Source: Halomonas campaniensis (GTDB lineage: Bacteria; Pseudomonadota; Gammaproteobacteria; Pseudomonadales; Halomonadaceae). From it: a stretch of 64,000 nucleotides of DNA. The position numbers and the translations under genes are program-made. The notes beneath the pieces are model-generated. The model was not told the DNA's origin. It saw only the letters and a program-made list of their open reading frames with translations, and made no database searches. Of the stretch, positions 39,821 through 48,933 are shown piece after piece. The DNA lies in contig NZ_JPUA01000012.1 in assembly GCF_002211105.1 (NCBI RefSeq), positions 1 through 64,000 on the forward strand. The letters are read 5' to 3'. Each line of letters opens with the position of its first letter. The first letter of the stretch is position 1.

Positions 39821-41035
39821 ATGAGCCATACCCCAAGCCGTCAAGATTACGACCACTACATGACGCCTAACTACTCCCCGCAGCAGGTCATTCCAGTGCG
39901 CGGTGAAGGCAGCCGCTTGTGGGATCAACAGGGCCGGGAATATATCGATTTCGCCGGGGGCATTGCGGTGAACTCCCTGGGCCACTGTCATCCGGTGCTG
40001 GTTAACGCGCTCAAAGAGCAGGGCGAAAAGCTTTGGCACCTCTCTAACGTGTATACCAACGAGCCAGCGCTGAATTTGGCCAAGACGCTGGTCGAGCGTA
40101 CCTTCGCCGATAAGGTGTTCTTATGCTCTTCCGGCGGTGAAGCCAACGAAGCTGCGCTTAAGCTTGCTCGCCGCTGGGCGGTGGATAATTACGGTGAGCA
40201 GAAAGATAAAATCATATCGTTCTATCAATCCTTCCACGGCCGCACCTTCTTCACTGTCAGCGTGGGTGGTCAGCCCAAGTACTCCCAGGGCTTTGGCCCG
40301 GTGCCGGGCGGTATTCTCCACGCCGATTACAACGACCTAGAAAGCGTGCGCAAGCTGGTGGGCGACGACACCTGCGCGATTATGGTTGAACCCATGCAGG
40401 GCGAGGGCGGTATCGTGCCGGGCACCCAAGAATTCCTCCAAGGGCTGCGCGATCTATGCGACGAGCACAATGCGCTGCTGATTTTTGATGAGGTGCAGAC
40501 CGGCGTTGGTCGTAGCGGCGAACTCTACGCTTATAAGAACTACGGTATCACGCCGGATATTCTTACCAGTGCCAAATCCTTGGGCGGCGGTTTCCCCATA
40601 GGTGCTATGTTGGCAATCGACTCGGTGGCCAAATCGCTGGTGGTGGGCACCCACGGTTCTACTTACGGTGGAAACGCGCTGGCATCAGCTGTTGCCCTGG
40701 CGGCGGTGGAGCTTATCGATACCCCCGAGGTACTCGAAGGCGTTAAGCATCGCCATGATCTGTTCCGCGAACACTTAGAAACCATCAACCGTAAGCACGG
40801 CGTGTTTAAAGAGATTCGCGGTATGGGCTTATTGATCGGTGCCCAGATGTCGGATGCCTATGAGGGCCGTGCTAAAGACATTCTGCCGCTGGCTATTGAA
40901 GAGGGTTTGATGGCGCTGATTGCCGGGCCGAACGTGCTGCGCATGGCACCTTCTCTGGTCATCCCAGAAGCGGATATCGCCGAAGGCATGGCTCGCTTAG
41001 AGCGCGCGATTGAGCGGTTAGTTGCGAGCGCATGA
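39821..41035 (+). CDS. astC: Succinylornithine/acetylornithine transaminase
   Basis: The 404-aa class III PLP aminotransferase is the third enzyme of arginine succinyltransferase catabolism: succinylornithine plus 2-oxoglutarate gives succinylglutamate semialdehyde. It shows [15 protein letters not shown] near residue 46, the [15 protein letters not shown] cofactor-phosphate loop near 105 and the PLP lysine near 252 in [15 protein letters not shown]. It is first in a five-gene operon and overlaps the next frame by 4 bp if the early start is used. It may also serve arginine biosynthesis as ArgD. A GGAG site precedes the start. Confidence 0.93.
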   Translation: MSHTPSRQDYDHYMTPNYSPQQVIPVRGEGSRLWDQQGREYIDFAGGIAVNSLGHCHPVLVNALKEQGEKLWHLSNVYTNEPALNLAKTLVERTFADKVFLCSSGGEANEAALKLARRWAVDNYGEQKDKIISFYQSFHGRTFFTVSVGGQPKYSQGFGPVPGGILHADYNDLESVRKLVGDDTCAIMVEPMQGEGGIVPGTQEFLQGLRDLCDEHNALLIFDEVQTGVGRSGELYAYKNYGITPDILTSAKSLGGGFPIGAMLAIDSVAKSLVVGTHGSTYGGNALASAVALAAVELIDTPEVLEGVKHRHDLFREHLETINRKHGVFKEIRGMGLLIGAQMSDAYEGRAKDILPLAIEEGLMALIAGPNVLRMAPSLVIPEADIAEGMARLERAIERLVASA

Positions 41036-41085
41036 GAGAGCAACAGGCTGCGTCAATCGTGTTAACTGAAGGGGAGGCGTCGAGG

Positions 41086-42150
41086 ATGCTGGTAGTTCGA
41101 CCCGTTAAAGCGGCTGACCTGATGGCGCTGGAGCAGCTGGCTGAGCACGCGGTGCCGAGGCTCACCAACTTGCCCGCAAATCGCGAACGGCTCCAGGAGC
41201 GTATAGCGCGCTCCCAGGACGCCTTCAACGGCGACGTCGAGTTTCCTGAGGATGAGCACTATACGTTTGTACTCGCCGACGATAGTCGCGAGGAAGTGCT
41301 CGGTACGGCCACTATCCGTGCCCAGGCGGGAGCCAATGAGGCTTACTACACCTACCGCCAGGAAACGCTGATTCACGCTTCTCAGCAGTTGAATGTACGT
41401 CGCGAAGTTCAGACGTTGGCGCTTTCCCACGAAGTCTCGGACGCCACCCTGCTGTGCGCCTTTTCGCTTAACCCGCGTTATAAAGGCACCAGTGCGGAGA
41501 GCCTGCTGCGCCGTGCGCGGCTGATGTTTATCGCCCAGTACCCCGAGCGCTTTTCGCGCATTCTGGCGGTGGCGTTTCCCGGCTATCTGGATGCCCGCAA
41601 TGAGTCACCGTTCTGGGAGAGCGTCGGGCGGCACTTTTTCGCCCGCAGCTTCCAGGATATGAATCATATTGCCGGGGTACGCTCGAAAAGTTTTATTGCT
41701 GAAGTCATGCCCCAGTTTCCGCTCTATTTGCCGCTGCTAACGCCTCAAGCGCGGGCGGCGATTGGCCGGGAACACCCGGCCCACGAAGAGGCGCTGGAGG
41801 AGATGCTGGCGGAGGGCTTCGTGCGCTCGCGGCATGTGGATATTTTTGACGCCGGGCCGATCGTCAAAGCCGAGCGCGAGCGGCTGGAAACCTTCCGCAG
41901 TGCCGCCTGGCACCCGGTGCGCATTCGTCCTGAACACGCGTTGCCCGATGCCGAGCCAGCACTGGTCGCCAATCAAAAACTGGGCGAGTTCCGCTGTATC
42001 GTCGCGCGCTACGCGCTCTCGCCTACGGGCCAGTTGATGCTCTCAGCGGAGCACGCCGAGCGGCTGGGCGTGACCGAAGGGCGAGCGGTATTGGCCGCGC
42101 CGCTGACGCTACCCACTGCGGTAGACGCGCTCGATGAAGGAGAAATGTAA
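41086..42150 (+). CDS. astA: Arginine/ornithine N-succinyltransferase, first subunit (AruF-like)
   Basis: This is the first of two tandem AstA paralogs, 354 aa from ATG 41086, which has GGGGAGG upstream and gives the usual MLVVRPVKAADL N-terminus. An earlier in-frame ATG at 41032 would overlap astC. The GNAT-fold enzyme transfers succinyl from succinyl-CoA to the alpha-amino group of arginine. Conserved AstA blocks include FSLNPRYKGTSAESLLRRARLMFIAQ near 145 (key RYKGTS) and ESPFWESVGRHFF near 180. In Pseudomonas the two paralogs AruF and AruG form a heteromer. Its stop overlaps the next start by 1 bp. Confidence 0.9.
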   Translation: MLVVRPVKAADLMALEQLAEHAVPRLTNLPANRERLQERIARSQDAFNGDVEFPEDEHYTFVLADDSREEVLGTATIRAQAGANEAYYTYRQETLIHASQQLNVRREVQTLALSHEVSDATLLCAFSLNPRYKGTSAESLLRRARLMFIAQYPERFSRILAVAFPGYLDARNESPFWESVGRHFFARSFQDMNHIAGVRSKSFIAEVMPQFPLYLPLLTPQARAAIGREHPAHEEALEEMLAEGFVRSRHVDIFDAGPIVKAERERLETFRSAAWHPVRIRPEHALPDAEPALVANQKLGEFRCIVARYALSPTGQLMLSAEHAERLGVTEGRAVLAAPLTLPTAVDALDEGEM

Positions 42151-43181
42151 TGCGCATTCGACCCATTGCCCGTGATGATTTGGATGGGCTTCAGGCGCTT
42201 GCGCAGCAGGCGGGCGTTGGCTTTACCTCGCTGCCGGATAACCGCGAGTTTCTAGCCGGCAAGATTGAAGCGGCCGCCAGTGCCTTTGAAGAGCGCACCC
42301 CGGTGGATGACCGGCTCTACTTCTTTGTGCTGGAAGATGAGGTAAGCGGCGAACTCGCTGGCTGCTGCGCCATAGAGGGCCAAGTCGGCCGTGAAGTGCC
42401 GTTCTACAACTACCGGCTGGGTACCCTGGCACACTCCTCGGTACAGCTGGACCTTCACCGCACTATCGACACGCTGTTTTTAAGCTCCGACCATACCGGT
42501 GATGCCGAGGTGTGCTCGCTGTTTCTGCGCCCGGAATACCGCGGCGAAGCCAACAAACATTTGCGCAACGGCGCGTTGCTCTCCAAAGCGCGCTGGCTGT
42601 TTATCGCCCAGTTCCGCGACCGCTTCCCCGATAAAGTGCTGGCGGAAATGCGCGGTGTGTTCGACGAGAACAACACCAGTCCCTTCTGGGAGAGCCTGGG
42701 CAAACACTTCTTCCCTATGGATTTCAGCGAAGCTGACCGCCTAACAGGCCTGGGGCAGAAGAGCTTTATTGGCGAGCTGATGCCCAAGTTTCCCATTTAC
42801 ACCACCTTTATGGCCGAAGAGGCGCGTTCCTGCATTGGCCAGGTGCATCGTCACACCCGCCCGGCGCTGGAGATGCTTAAAAAAGAGGGGCTGCGCTGGG
42901 AAGGCTATATCGATATTTTCGACGGTGGCCCAACGGTGGAGGCGTACATTGATGACGTACGCGCTATCCGCAACTCACGGCTCTGCCAGGTGGAGATCTC
43001 TGCCGCTGCCAGCGAAGAGAGTGTCAGCCGCTGGCTGGCGGCCACCACCCAGATGCTCAACTTTACCGCCAGTTGGGTAGGCCGCGCGCCCAGCGAAGAC
43101 AACACCATCGTGCTGAGCGAACAAGAAGCGCTGCGCTTAGGCGTTGCCGCCGGCGATACCCTACGGCTACTCGAGACCTAG
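42150..43181 (+). CDS. astA: Arginine/ornithine N-succinyltransferase, second subunit (AruG-like)
   Basis: This 343-aa paralog of the preceding protein has parallel blocks: FLRPEYRGEANKHLRNGALLSKARWLFIAQF near residue 125 (key EYRGEANG-like region), TSPFWESLGKHFFPMDFSEAD near 175 and KSFIGELMPKFPIYTTF near 207. It is probably the second subunit of the heteromeric succinyltransferase that begins the AST pathway. The start codon overlaps the last base of the first paralog's stop codon, forcing translational coupling and equal stoichiometry. Confidence 0.9.
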   Translation: MRIRPIARDDLDGLQALAQQAGVGFTSLPDNREFLAGKIEAAASAFEERTPVDDRLYFFVLEDEVSGELAGCCAIEGQVGREVPFYNYRLGTLAHSSVQLDLHRTIDTLFLSSDHTGDAEVCSLFLRPEYRGEANKHLRNGALLSKARWLFIAQFRDRFPDKVLAEMRGVFDENNTSPFWESLGKHFFPMDFSEADRLTGLGQKSFIGELMPKFPIYTTFMAEEARSCIGQVHRHTRPALEMLKKEGLRWEGYIDIFDGGPTVEAYIDDVRAIRNSRLCQVEISAAASEESVSRWLAATTQMLNFTASWVGRAPSEDNTIVLSEQEALRLGVAAGDTLRLLET

Positions 43182-43205
43182 GCGACGTTTACAGGAGAGT
43201 TTTTT

Positions 43206-44678
43206 ATGCACGCCCAACAGCAGCAACTCATCAATGGCGCCTGGGTCGCAGGCGACGCCGAGCCGTTGAGCAAGCACGACCCCGTTTCTGGCAAGTCGCT
43301 ATGGCAAGCAGCGACGGCTAGCTCAGAACAGGTCACGGCCGCTGTGAAAGCCGCCCGTGGTGCCTTCCCCGGCTGGGCGCGTACACCCTTTGCCGAGCGC
43401 CAGGCGCTTGTCGAGCGATTTGCTGAAGTGCTGAAAGCACGCTCTGAAGAACTTGCCGTGGCGATTGCCTCTGAAACCGGCAAACCGCTCTGGGAGGCTC
43501 GCACCGAGGCGGGCGCGATGGTGGGTAAGGTGGCGCTCTCTGTAAAAGCGTATAACGAACGCACCGGTGAGCGGGAAAAAGAAGTCGGCAGCGCCAAAGC
43601 CGTGCTTCGTCATCGTCCTCATGGTGTGATGGCGGTGTTTGGCCCTTACAACTTCCCTGGCCACCTGCCCAACGGGCATATGGTGCCTGCGCTATTGGCG
43701 GGTAACTGTGTGGTCTTCAAACCCAGCGACCAAACCCCGCTGACGGCAGATTTAACGCTGCAGTGCTGGCTGGAAGCTGGGCTTCCCGCAGGCGTTATCA
43801 ATCTGGTGCAGGGCGGTGTGCCGGTGGGCCAAGCGCTGGCAGGTAACCCCGATATTGATGGTCTACTGTTTACCGGTAGCGCCAAAGTGGGCGGTATGCT
43901 GCATCAACAGTTTGCCGGGCAGTTGGATAAAATCCTGGCGCTGGAACTGGGCGGCAATAACCCGTTGGTGGTGAAAGATGTCGACGACGAGCGCGCCGCG
44001 GTATTGACCATTCTGCAGTCGGCGTATCTCTCCGGCGGCCAGCGCTGCACCTGCGCGCGGCGCTTAATGGTGCCGGAAGGGGCCGTCGGTGATCGCTTGA
44101 TCGATGCGCTTTCAGAGGCGATCACCAAGCTACACGTGGCAGGGCAGTTCGAAGAAAATCCTGCGCCGTTCTATGGCGGTTTGGTCAGCGTAGCGGCGGC
44201 GGATAGCCTGCTGAAAGCCCAAGAAGAGTTGGAAACCATGGGCGGCACGGTGATCAATCGTATGAAGCGCCTGGAAGAGAACACCAGCCTGTTAAGTCCC
44301 GCGCTGATTGATGTGACCGGTCTTGACGTGCCGGACGAGGAGCACTTCGGCCCGCTGCTGAAAATCCACCGCTATCGCGATTGGGATGAAGCGCTTGAGC
44401 TTGCCAATAACACCCGCTACGGGCTCTCCGCCGGTTTAATTGGCGGTGATCGAACCGATTGGGATGACTTCCTGCTGCGTATTCGCGCCGGAATCGTCAA
44501 CTGGAATCGCCAAACCACCGGCGCATCCGGCGATGCACCTTTTGGTGGTGTGGGTGACAGCGGCAATCACCGTCCCAGTGCTTTTTATGCGGCAGACTAC
44601 TGCGCCTACCCGGTGGCCTCCATGGAAGCTGACAGCCTGGAGATGCCCGAGACCCTGCCGCCGGGAGTGAGTCTATGA
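43206..44678 (+). CDS. astD: Succinylglutamate semialdehyde dehydrogenase
   Basis: The 490-aa aldehyde dehydrogenase oxidises N-succinylglutamate semialdehyde to N-succinylglutamate with NAD. The general-base Glu is in [13 protein letters not shown] near residue 250 and the nucleophile Cys in [11 protein letters not shown] near 283. [13 protein letters not shown], typical of AstD, lies near 145, and the HRPHGV and FTGSAKVGG elements are also present. It lies 24 bp after the second AstA with an AGGAGAG site, and its last 4 bp overlap astB (ATGA). Confidence 0.94.
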   Translation: MHAQQQQLINGAWVAGDAEPLSKHDPVSGKSLWQAATASSEQVTAAVKAARGAFPGWARTPFAERQALVERFAEVLKARSEELAVAIASETGKPLWEARTEAGAMVGKVALSVKAYNERTGEREKEVGSAKAVLRHRPHGVMAVFGPYNFPGHLPNGHMVPALLAGNCVVFKPSDQTPLTADLTLQCWLEAGLPAGVINLVQGGVPVGQALAGNPDIDGLLFTGSAKVGGMLHQQFAGQLDKILALELGGNNPLVVKDVDDERAAVLTILQSAYLSGGQRCTCARRLMVPEGAVGDRLIDALSEAITKLHVAGQFEENPAPFYGGLVSVAAADSLLKAQEELETMGGTVINRMKRLEENTSLLSPALIDVTGLDVPDEEHFGPLLKIHRYRDWDEALELANNTRYGLSAGLIGGDRTDWDDFLLRIRAGIVNWNRQTTGASGDAPFGGVGDSGNHRPSAFYAADYCAYPVASMEADSLEMPETLPPGVSL

Positions 44679-46042
44679 GTGCCGCCGATATCAGTAGCGT
44701 CAGGGAAGTCAATTTTGACGGCCTGGTCGGCCCAACCCACAACTACTCTGGGTTGGCCGTGGGCAACGTCGCTTCCATGAGCCACGGCGGCCTGGTCTCC
44801 AACCCCAAAGAGGGCGCGCTGCAGGGGCTGCTTAAGATGAAGTCGCTGATGGACGCGGGCTACGCCCAGGGCGTTCTGCCGCCCCAACAGCGCCCGGATA
44901 TTGGCGCACTGCGCGATTTAGGTTTTAGCGGTAGCAACAGTGAGGTATTGGCTCGCGCCGCTCTTGAAGCCCCACAGTTGCTGCGAGCGGTATGTTCGGC
45001 CTCCAGTATGTGGACGGCTAACGCGGGTACCATTACCCCCAGCATCGACGCATCAGATAACCGGGTACACTTCACCCCAGCGAATCTGCAATCCAGCTTT
45101 CACCGCTACCTGGAGCCGCAAACCACTGGCCGCGTGCTGCAGGCAATTTTCCGCGACGAACAGCACTTCGCCCACCATCCGGTGCTGCCTGCAACCCCAG
45201 CCTTTTCCGATGAAGGTGCGGCCAATCACACCCGTTTGTGTGGTGAGCATGGCGAACCAGGCGTTCACCTGTTCGTATATGGCCGCCAAACGTTTGGTGA
45301 CGTGCGTAGCGGCGATCGCGAACCACAGCGCTACCCCGCCCGGCAAACCCTGGAAGCCAGCCAGGCGGTAGCTCGCCAGCACGGGCTTACCGAAGCGCAA
45401 ACGGTGTTTGCCCAGCAGCATCCGGACGCCATCGACGCGGGCGTCTTCCATAACGATGTCATTGCCGTAGGTAATGGCCCCGTGCTGCTCTACCACGAAA
45501 TGGCCTTTCTGAACGAAGAGGGCACCCTGGATGCGCTGCGCGCTAAAATGAGTACACCCCTTATTCCGGTGCGGGTGCCCCTTGAGGCAGTGAGTATGGA
45601 AGATGCAGTGGCATCATATCTTTTCAATTCGCAGCTGCTCTCCAACCCGGACGGCACCATGACCCTGGTAGTGCCCGGCGAATGCCAGGAACGCGAAGCG
45701 GTATGGAACACTATCCAAAATCACCTGCTAGCAGGTAATAACCCGATCAGTGAAGTGATCGTCAAAGACGTTAAGCAGAGCATGCGCAACGGCGGCGGCC
45801 CCGCCTGCCTGCGCCTGCGCGTGGTGCTAACGGACGCCGAACGCGCAGCGCTCACCGGCCGCGTGCTGCTCACCGCTACGCTCTATGATGACCTAACCGC
45901 GTGGGTGAATCGCCACTATCGCGACCGGCTGGCCCCGGATGATTTGGCCGATCCACAGCTGGCAGAAGAGTCCCTCACCGCGCTGGATGAACTCACTCAA
46001 CTGCTGAAAATTGGCCCGGTTTATCCGTTTCAGTTGGGGTAG
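44675..46042 (+). CDS. astB: N-succinylarginine dihydrolase
   Basis: This 455-aa enzyme of the guanidino-group-modifying superfamily converts N-succinylarginine to succinylornithine, two ammonia and CO2. Hallmarks are the N-terminal [23 protein letters not shown] (key GPTHNY, GLA-GN), the catalytic-region [11 protein letters not shown] near residue 257 and [14 protein letters not shown] near 370 with the nucleophilic Cys. It is the last gene of this operon. The final pathway enzyme, succinylglutamate desuccinylase (AstE), does not follow here and must be encoded elsewhere if the route is complete. Confidence 0.95.
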   Translation: MSAADISSVREVNFDGLVGPTHNYSGLAVGNVASMSHGGLVSNPKEGALQGLLKMKSLMDAGYAQGVLPPQQRPDIGALRDLGFSGSNSEVLARAALEAPQLLRAVCSASSMWTANAGTITPSIDASDNRVHFTPANLQSSFHRYLEPQTTGRVLQAIFRDEQHFAHHPVLPATPAFSDEGAANHTRLCGEHGEPGVHLFVYGRQTFGDVRSGDREPQRYPARQTLEASQAVARQHGLTEAQTVFAQQHPDAIDAGVFHNDVIAVGNGPVLLYHEMAFLNEEGTLDALRAKMSTPLIPVRVPLEAVSMEDAVASYLFNSQLLSNPDGTMTLVVPGECQEREAVWNTIQNHLLAGNNPISEVIVKDVKQSMRNGGGPACLRLRVVLTDAERAALTGRVLLTATLYDDLTAWVNRHYRDRLAPDDLADPQLAEESLTALDELTQLLKIGPVYPFQLG

Positions 46043-46065
46043 GGGATAAGTTAAGCAGTAAGATA

Positions 46066-46092
46066 AAACGCCAAGGTCATGCCTTGGCGTTT
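46066..46092 (+). terminator. Strong hairpin ending the ast operon
   Basis: A perfect 11-bp stem AAACGCCAAGG/CCTTGGCGTTT with a 5-nt loop lies 23 bp after the astB stop codon. The short T-run is part of the stem. It could work in both directions. Confidence 0.75.
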
Positions 46093-46113
46093 CGCATTGA
46101 TTGGAGCGGTGAT

Positions 46114-46605
46114 TTGAAGAAAGTATTAATGAGTGCCTGCCTGTTGGGGAAAAAGGTTCGCTACGATGGTGGCGCCCTTGCGGTGGCTGATCAGATCGTT
46201 GAGCGGTGGCGTTCGGAAGGTCGGATCGTGTCTGTATGCCCTGAAGTTGAGGTGGGAATGAGCATTCCCAGACCACCCGCAGAGATTTTTAAAGGTAGTG
46301 GTGAGGGCGTATTAAACGGCGAGCTCGATGTTATCGAAAAAGGCGGAGCCAAGGTAACCAATGACTTTTTAGCGGGTGCCTCTATTGCTTTGAACTTGTG
46401 CCGTAAATTCGATATCAGCGTCGCAGTACTTGCTGAATTCAGCCCTTCTTGTGGAAGCTCTGCTATTTATGACGGCAGTTTCTCTGGTAAAAAAGTACCC
46501 GGTATGGGAGTGACAGCCGCACTGCTCCGCGAGCATGGCGTTCAAGTGTTTAGTCAGTATGAAATTGAGGCAGCCAATAACGCGCTTATTGGAGAAATTG
46601 TCTGA
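46114..46605 (+). CDS. DUF523 family protein
   Basis: The 163-aa small soluble protein of the DUF523 family has the conserved cysteines of the group: VLMSACLLGKKVRYDGG (Cys near residue 8), VSVCPEVEVGM near 42, SFSPSCGS-like segment AEFSPSCGSSAIYDG near 105 and the C-terminal YEIEAANN. Several DUF523 proteins are thought to bind metal or act in thiol chemistry, but the function is not established. I prefer the TTG start at 46114, with GGAG 7 bp upstream, over ATG 46084, which lies in the terminator stem of the preceding operon. Confidence 0.82.
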   Translation: MKKVLMSACLLGKKVRYDGGALAVADQIVERWRSEGRIVSVCPEVEVGMSIPRPPAEIFKGSGEGVLNGELDVIEKGGAKVTNDFLAGASIALNLCRKFDISVAVLAEFSPSCGSSAIYDGSFSGKKVPGMGVTAALLREHGVQVFSQYEIEAANNALIGEIV

Positions 46606-46618
46606 ACGCAGCTATAGG

Positions 46619-47053
46619 ATGGAAGATATGTCGCCTATTATTCGGCCTACTGACGACAAGGCGTTCGCGGAAAACATCATTATTCAGAATATGTCAGCCT
46701 ACTACAATCAGCTTGATATGCGCTGGGATACCGCCCTGTTTGCTAAACAGTGGGGGGAGTTGGACAGCTACGAGTTAATCATAAACTCGTCACGAGTGGG
46801 TCTGCTATGCATCAATCACGATGAAAATGCCTACTATATTCGTGAACTACAAATTGATAAGAAGTGGCAGCGCCAAGGCTTGGGTACAACGGCAATTCGA
46901 TACACGGAGGAAATGGCTAAACAAGCAGGCATTCACTTACTTCGGTTACGTGTGTTTTGTATCAACCCAGCAATAGCGCTATACGAGCATATGGGGTTTC
47001 GTATTTGTAAAACTGAAGATAATACTCACTACATGCAGCGGCGCATTTTTTAA
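46619..47053 (+). CDS. GNAT-family N-acetyltransferase
   Basis: This soluble GNAT-family acyltransferase has about 144 aa. The acetyl-CoA-binding motif A is visible as ELQIDKKWQRQGLGTTAIRY near residues 77-96 (key Q-R-Q-G-L-G-T). NPAIALYEHMGF follows near 121, the usual motif B. It starts just after the DUF523 stop codon, so the two are probably co-transcribed. Starts at 46619 or 46628 are both possible. The acceptor substrate is unknown. Confidence 0.8.
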   Translation: MEDMSPIIRPTDDKAFAENIIIQNMSAYYNQLDMRWDTALFAKQWGELDSYELIINSSRVGLLCINHDENAYYIRELQIDKKWQRQGLGTTAIRYTEEMAKQAGIHLLRLRVFCINPAIALYEHMGFRICKTEDNTHYMQRRIF

Positions 47054-47131
47054 TGGTAAAAATAAGTCTGTTTAACGGCTACTGGTGAGCCCCTTTACGG
47101 GGCGTCTAACCATGATCGTGGTTCTCTTCGT

Positions 47132-48085
47132 TTAGGCGGTTTTATTAGGCGCTTGTTTGGCTTTGCCAATATTGAGCAGGGCAATACCGGCACCAATTAA
47201 CAGAGTGCCTAGCAGTAAGCCCTCGGGGGCAGTTTCTTCCTGCAACACTATGGCGACCGGAACGCCTACCACGGCGCCAACGGAACCCAGCAGGCTTAGA
47301 AACACCGGGCCGCCACTTTTCTGTAGCAGGAAGAGCAGTAAGAACTGGCCTGCGAAGACCATCGCCTGGAGTGTAATTAGCAAGAACGGTAGGGAGCGTT
47401 CTGTCGGAACGTTCAGTGAGAAGCCCGGCAGAAACCCCACACTGAGTAGAATGATGGCCGCGGCGATAAGCATCCCCGGTGCCAGCGCATCGCTGGAGAC
47501 GCCTTCTGGCCATCGTAAGGTTCGGTAGAGGTTGCCGATAGCCAGCAGAACGGGGCCGATTAAGGCAAGAAAAATCCAGAGATAATTGGCATCCGGCGCG
47601 GAAAGCTTATGGAAAGCTAGGGTGACGGCCCCCGCCAGGGCTGATATTACCCCCGCTGCGCGCAACACCTGAAACTGTTCCATTTTTAACGCTAATGCGC
47701 CGACGTAGGTGAGTAGCGGTGGAAGGGTGATGATTAATGCTACGAACCCCGCACCCACATGGGGGATAGCTGAGAAAAAAAGCAGGTTGGCACCCGCTAC
47801 GCCCAGCAGACCTGAAATAGCGTAGTACTCAACGGTGCGGAGGTTTACCGGCGGTAGATTGCCGCGGAAGGCCGCGAGAACCAATAAAATAAGCGCCGCT
47901 CCTGAAATTGACCAAAACAGAAAAGCGAGTGCCGGTAGCTGAATGTCACCGGCAAGTTTTGCCAAATTAGTCGATAGACCCAGTAAGGCACCACCGGATA
48001 ACAGATACACCAGTGGGGCAAGCCAAACTCTTGTGCGTGAGTGGGAGCGGGTAGTGCTTAATAATGTCATTCGCGTAGTTCTCAT
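47132..48085 (-). CDS. EamA/DMT-superfamily transporter
   Basis: This 317-aa ten-helix membrane protein of the drug/metabolite transporter superfamily contains two EamA repeats. Helices begin near residue 22 (VYLLSGGALLGLSTNLAKLA), and FFSAIPHVGAGFVALIITLPPLLTYVGAL near 100 is typical of the helix 3-4 region. These proteins export amino acids or metabolites. It diverges from a MarR-family gene across an 82-bp gap carrying two palindromes, one next to each start, so MarR control is likely. The start could be 48085 or Met at 48070. Confidence 0.88.
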   Translation of the reverse strand: MRTTRMTLLSTTRSHSRTRVWLAPLVYLLSGGALLGLSTNLAKLAGDIQLPALAFLFWSISGAALILLVLAAFRGNLPPVNLRTVEYYAISGLLGVAGANLLFFSAIPHVGAGFVALIITLPPLLTYVGALALKMEQFQVLRAAGVISALAGAVTLAFHKLSAPDANYLWIFLALIGPVLLAIGNLYRTLRWPEGVSSDALAPGMLIAAAIILLSVGFLPGFSLNVPTERSLPFLLITLQAMVFAGQFLLLFLLQKSGGPVFLSLLGSVGAVVGVPVAIVLQEETAPEGLLLGTLLIGAGIALLNIGKAKQAPNKTA

Positions 48086-48105
48086 TGGTACCGTTTCGAA
48101 AGTGT

Positions 48106-48117
48106 CTTGATATCAAG
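48106..48117. promoter_or_regulatory. MarR-type operator near the DMT transporter start
   Basis: CTTGATATCAAG is a perfect 12-bp palindrome ending 21 bp upstream of the transporter start (48085, minus strand). It shares CTTGA/TCAAG arms with the second operator at 48131-48146. Confidence 0.65.
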
Positions 48118-48130
48118 TTATGTGCGATTA

Positions 48131-48146
48131 ATCTTGACGTCAAGAT
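48131..48146. promoter_or_regulatory. MarR-type operator near the marR-like gene start
   Basis: ATCTTGACGTCAAGAT is a perfect 16-bp palindrome ending 21 bp before the MarR-family start codon at 48168. The arms match those of the operator at 48106-48117, so one regulator probably controls both divergent genes. Confidence 0.72.
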
Positions 48147-48167
48147 AATTAGGCGCAAAATACGCTT

Positions 48168-48656
48168 ATGGATCATGTAGACAACATTCTCAAACAGTGG
48201 CGGCAGGAGCGGCCTGACCTTGAAGTAGCCCCGATGGGTACCATCGGGCGGGTCAAACGGCTTAACCACGCTTTAATGCGCGCAATGGAGAAGACCTGGG
48301 CGAAATACGGTCTGACTGATGCGAGCTTTGACGTTCTGGCGACCCTTCGTAGAGAGGGGGAGCCCTACGCGCTATCGCCGGGTGATTTAATGACATCCAC
48401 GATGGTGACCTCAGGCACCATGACTCACCGTATCAACCAGCTGGAAAAGGCGGGGTTGATAAAGCGGGTCAAAAACCCTAATGATGGTCGCGGTTTTTTA
48501 ATCTCTCTTACTCAATGTGGATTTGAGTTAATCGATGAAGCCGTTGCTGCCCATGTGGAAACCCAGGCGCAGCTGGTCAGCGGCCTGACTGAAGAGCAAC
48601 GAGCGCAACTCGATGTTCTGCTTAGGCAGTTCTTAGCGGGATTTGAGCAGGAGTGA
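48168..48656 (+). CDS. MarR-family transcriptional regulator
   Basis: The 162-aa MarR-family dimeric winged-helix regulator has its DNA-recognition region in LSPGDLMTSTMVTSGTMTHRINQLEKAGLIKR (about residues 68-99). The wing follows as NPNDGRGFLISLT. A long N-terminal helix and a C-terminal dimerisation helix match the family. It is divergent from the DMT exporter gene and probably represses it and itself through the paired palindromes in between. The ligand is unknown, presumably the exported compound. Confidence 0.92.
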   Translation: MDHVDNILKQWRQERPDLEVAPMGTIGRVKRLNHALMRAMEKTWAKYGLTDASFDVLATLRREGEPYALSPGDLMTSTMVTSGTMTHRINQLEKAGLIKRVKNPNDGRGFLISLTQCGFELIDEAVAAHVETQAQLVSGLTEEQRAQLDVLLRQFLAGFEQE

Positions 48657-48659
48657 GGT

Positions 48660-48845
48660 TTGTCATCGTGGCAAATTCGCCACTATTGAAAAGAGTCACG
48701 TCTAGATCTTGTTCCATTTCGCTTAAATACCTGTAAACGTTGGCATGGCTGATACACAGCGCTCGGCTGATGCCGGATAGCGCCTCACCTTTGTAGTCGC
48801 GAGGACAATTGCTAGATCGTCCCACCTTATTTGCTGTTCATTCAT
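48660..48845 (-). pseudogene. Truncated, frameshifted LysR-family regulator remnant
   Basis: On the minus strand ATG 48845 gives MNEQQIRWDDLAIVLA, the start of a LysR helix-turn-helix domain. Near 48797 the frame breaks, and the adjacent frame continues RDYKGEALSGISRALCISHA and then NVYRYLSEMEQDLDVTLF, clearly the rest of the LysR DNA-binding domain (compare A-R-A-L-x-x-S-H-x-x-V-x-R-x-L-x-x-x-E). Homology ends within about 10 residues after LF, close to the 3' end of the marR-like gene. The effector domain, about 230 residues, is missing. It diverges from the oxidoreductase gene at 48934, the usual place of its LysR regulator. Confidence 0.72.
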
Positions 48846-48933
48846 GCAAGCTGAGTTGTTATTTTTCGCGAATGTTTGAGCGTATTTGAACAGGTTAGTC
48901 TGTCGTTGAACCAATCAATAGGGGCAGCGCAGA

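Noticed and set aside
45053-45496. A 147-codon minus-strand open frame in astB
   Set aside because: Antisense to the conserved AstB core; low-complexity shadow caused by high GC at third positions.
47089-47103. Small hairpin GCCCC-tttac-GGGGC between the GNAT and DMT genes
   Set aside because: Five base pairs with no T-tract; too weak to annotate as a terminator.
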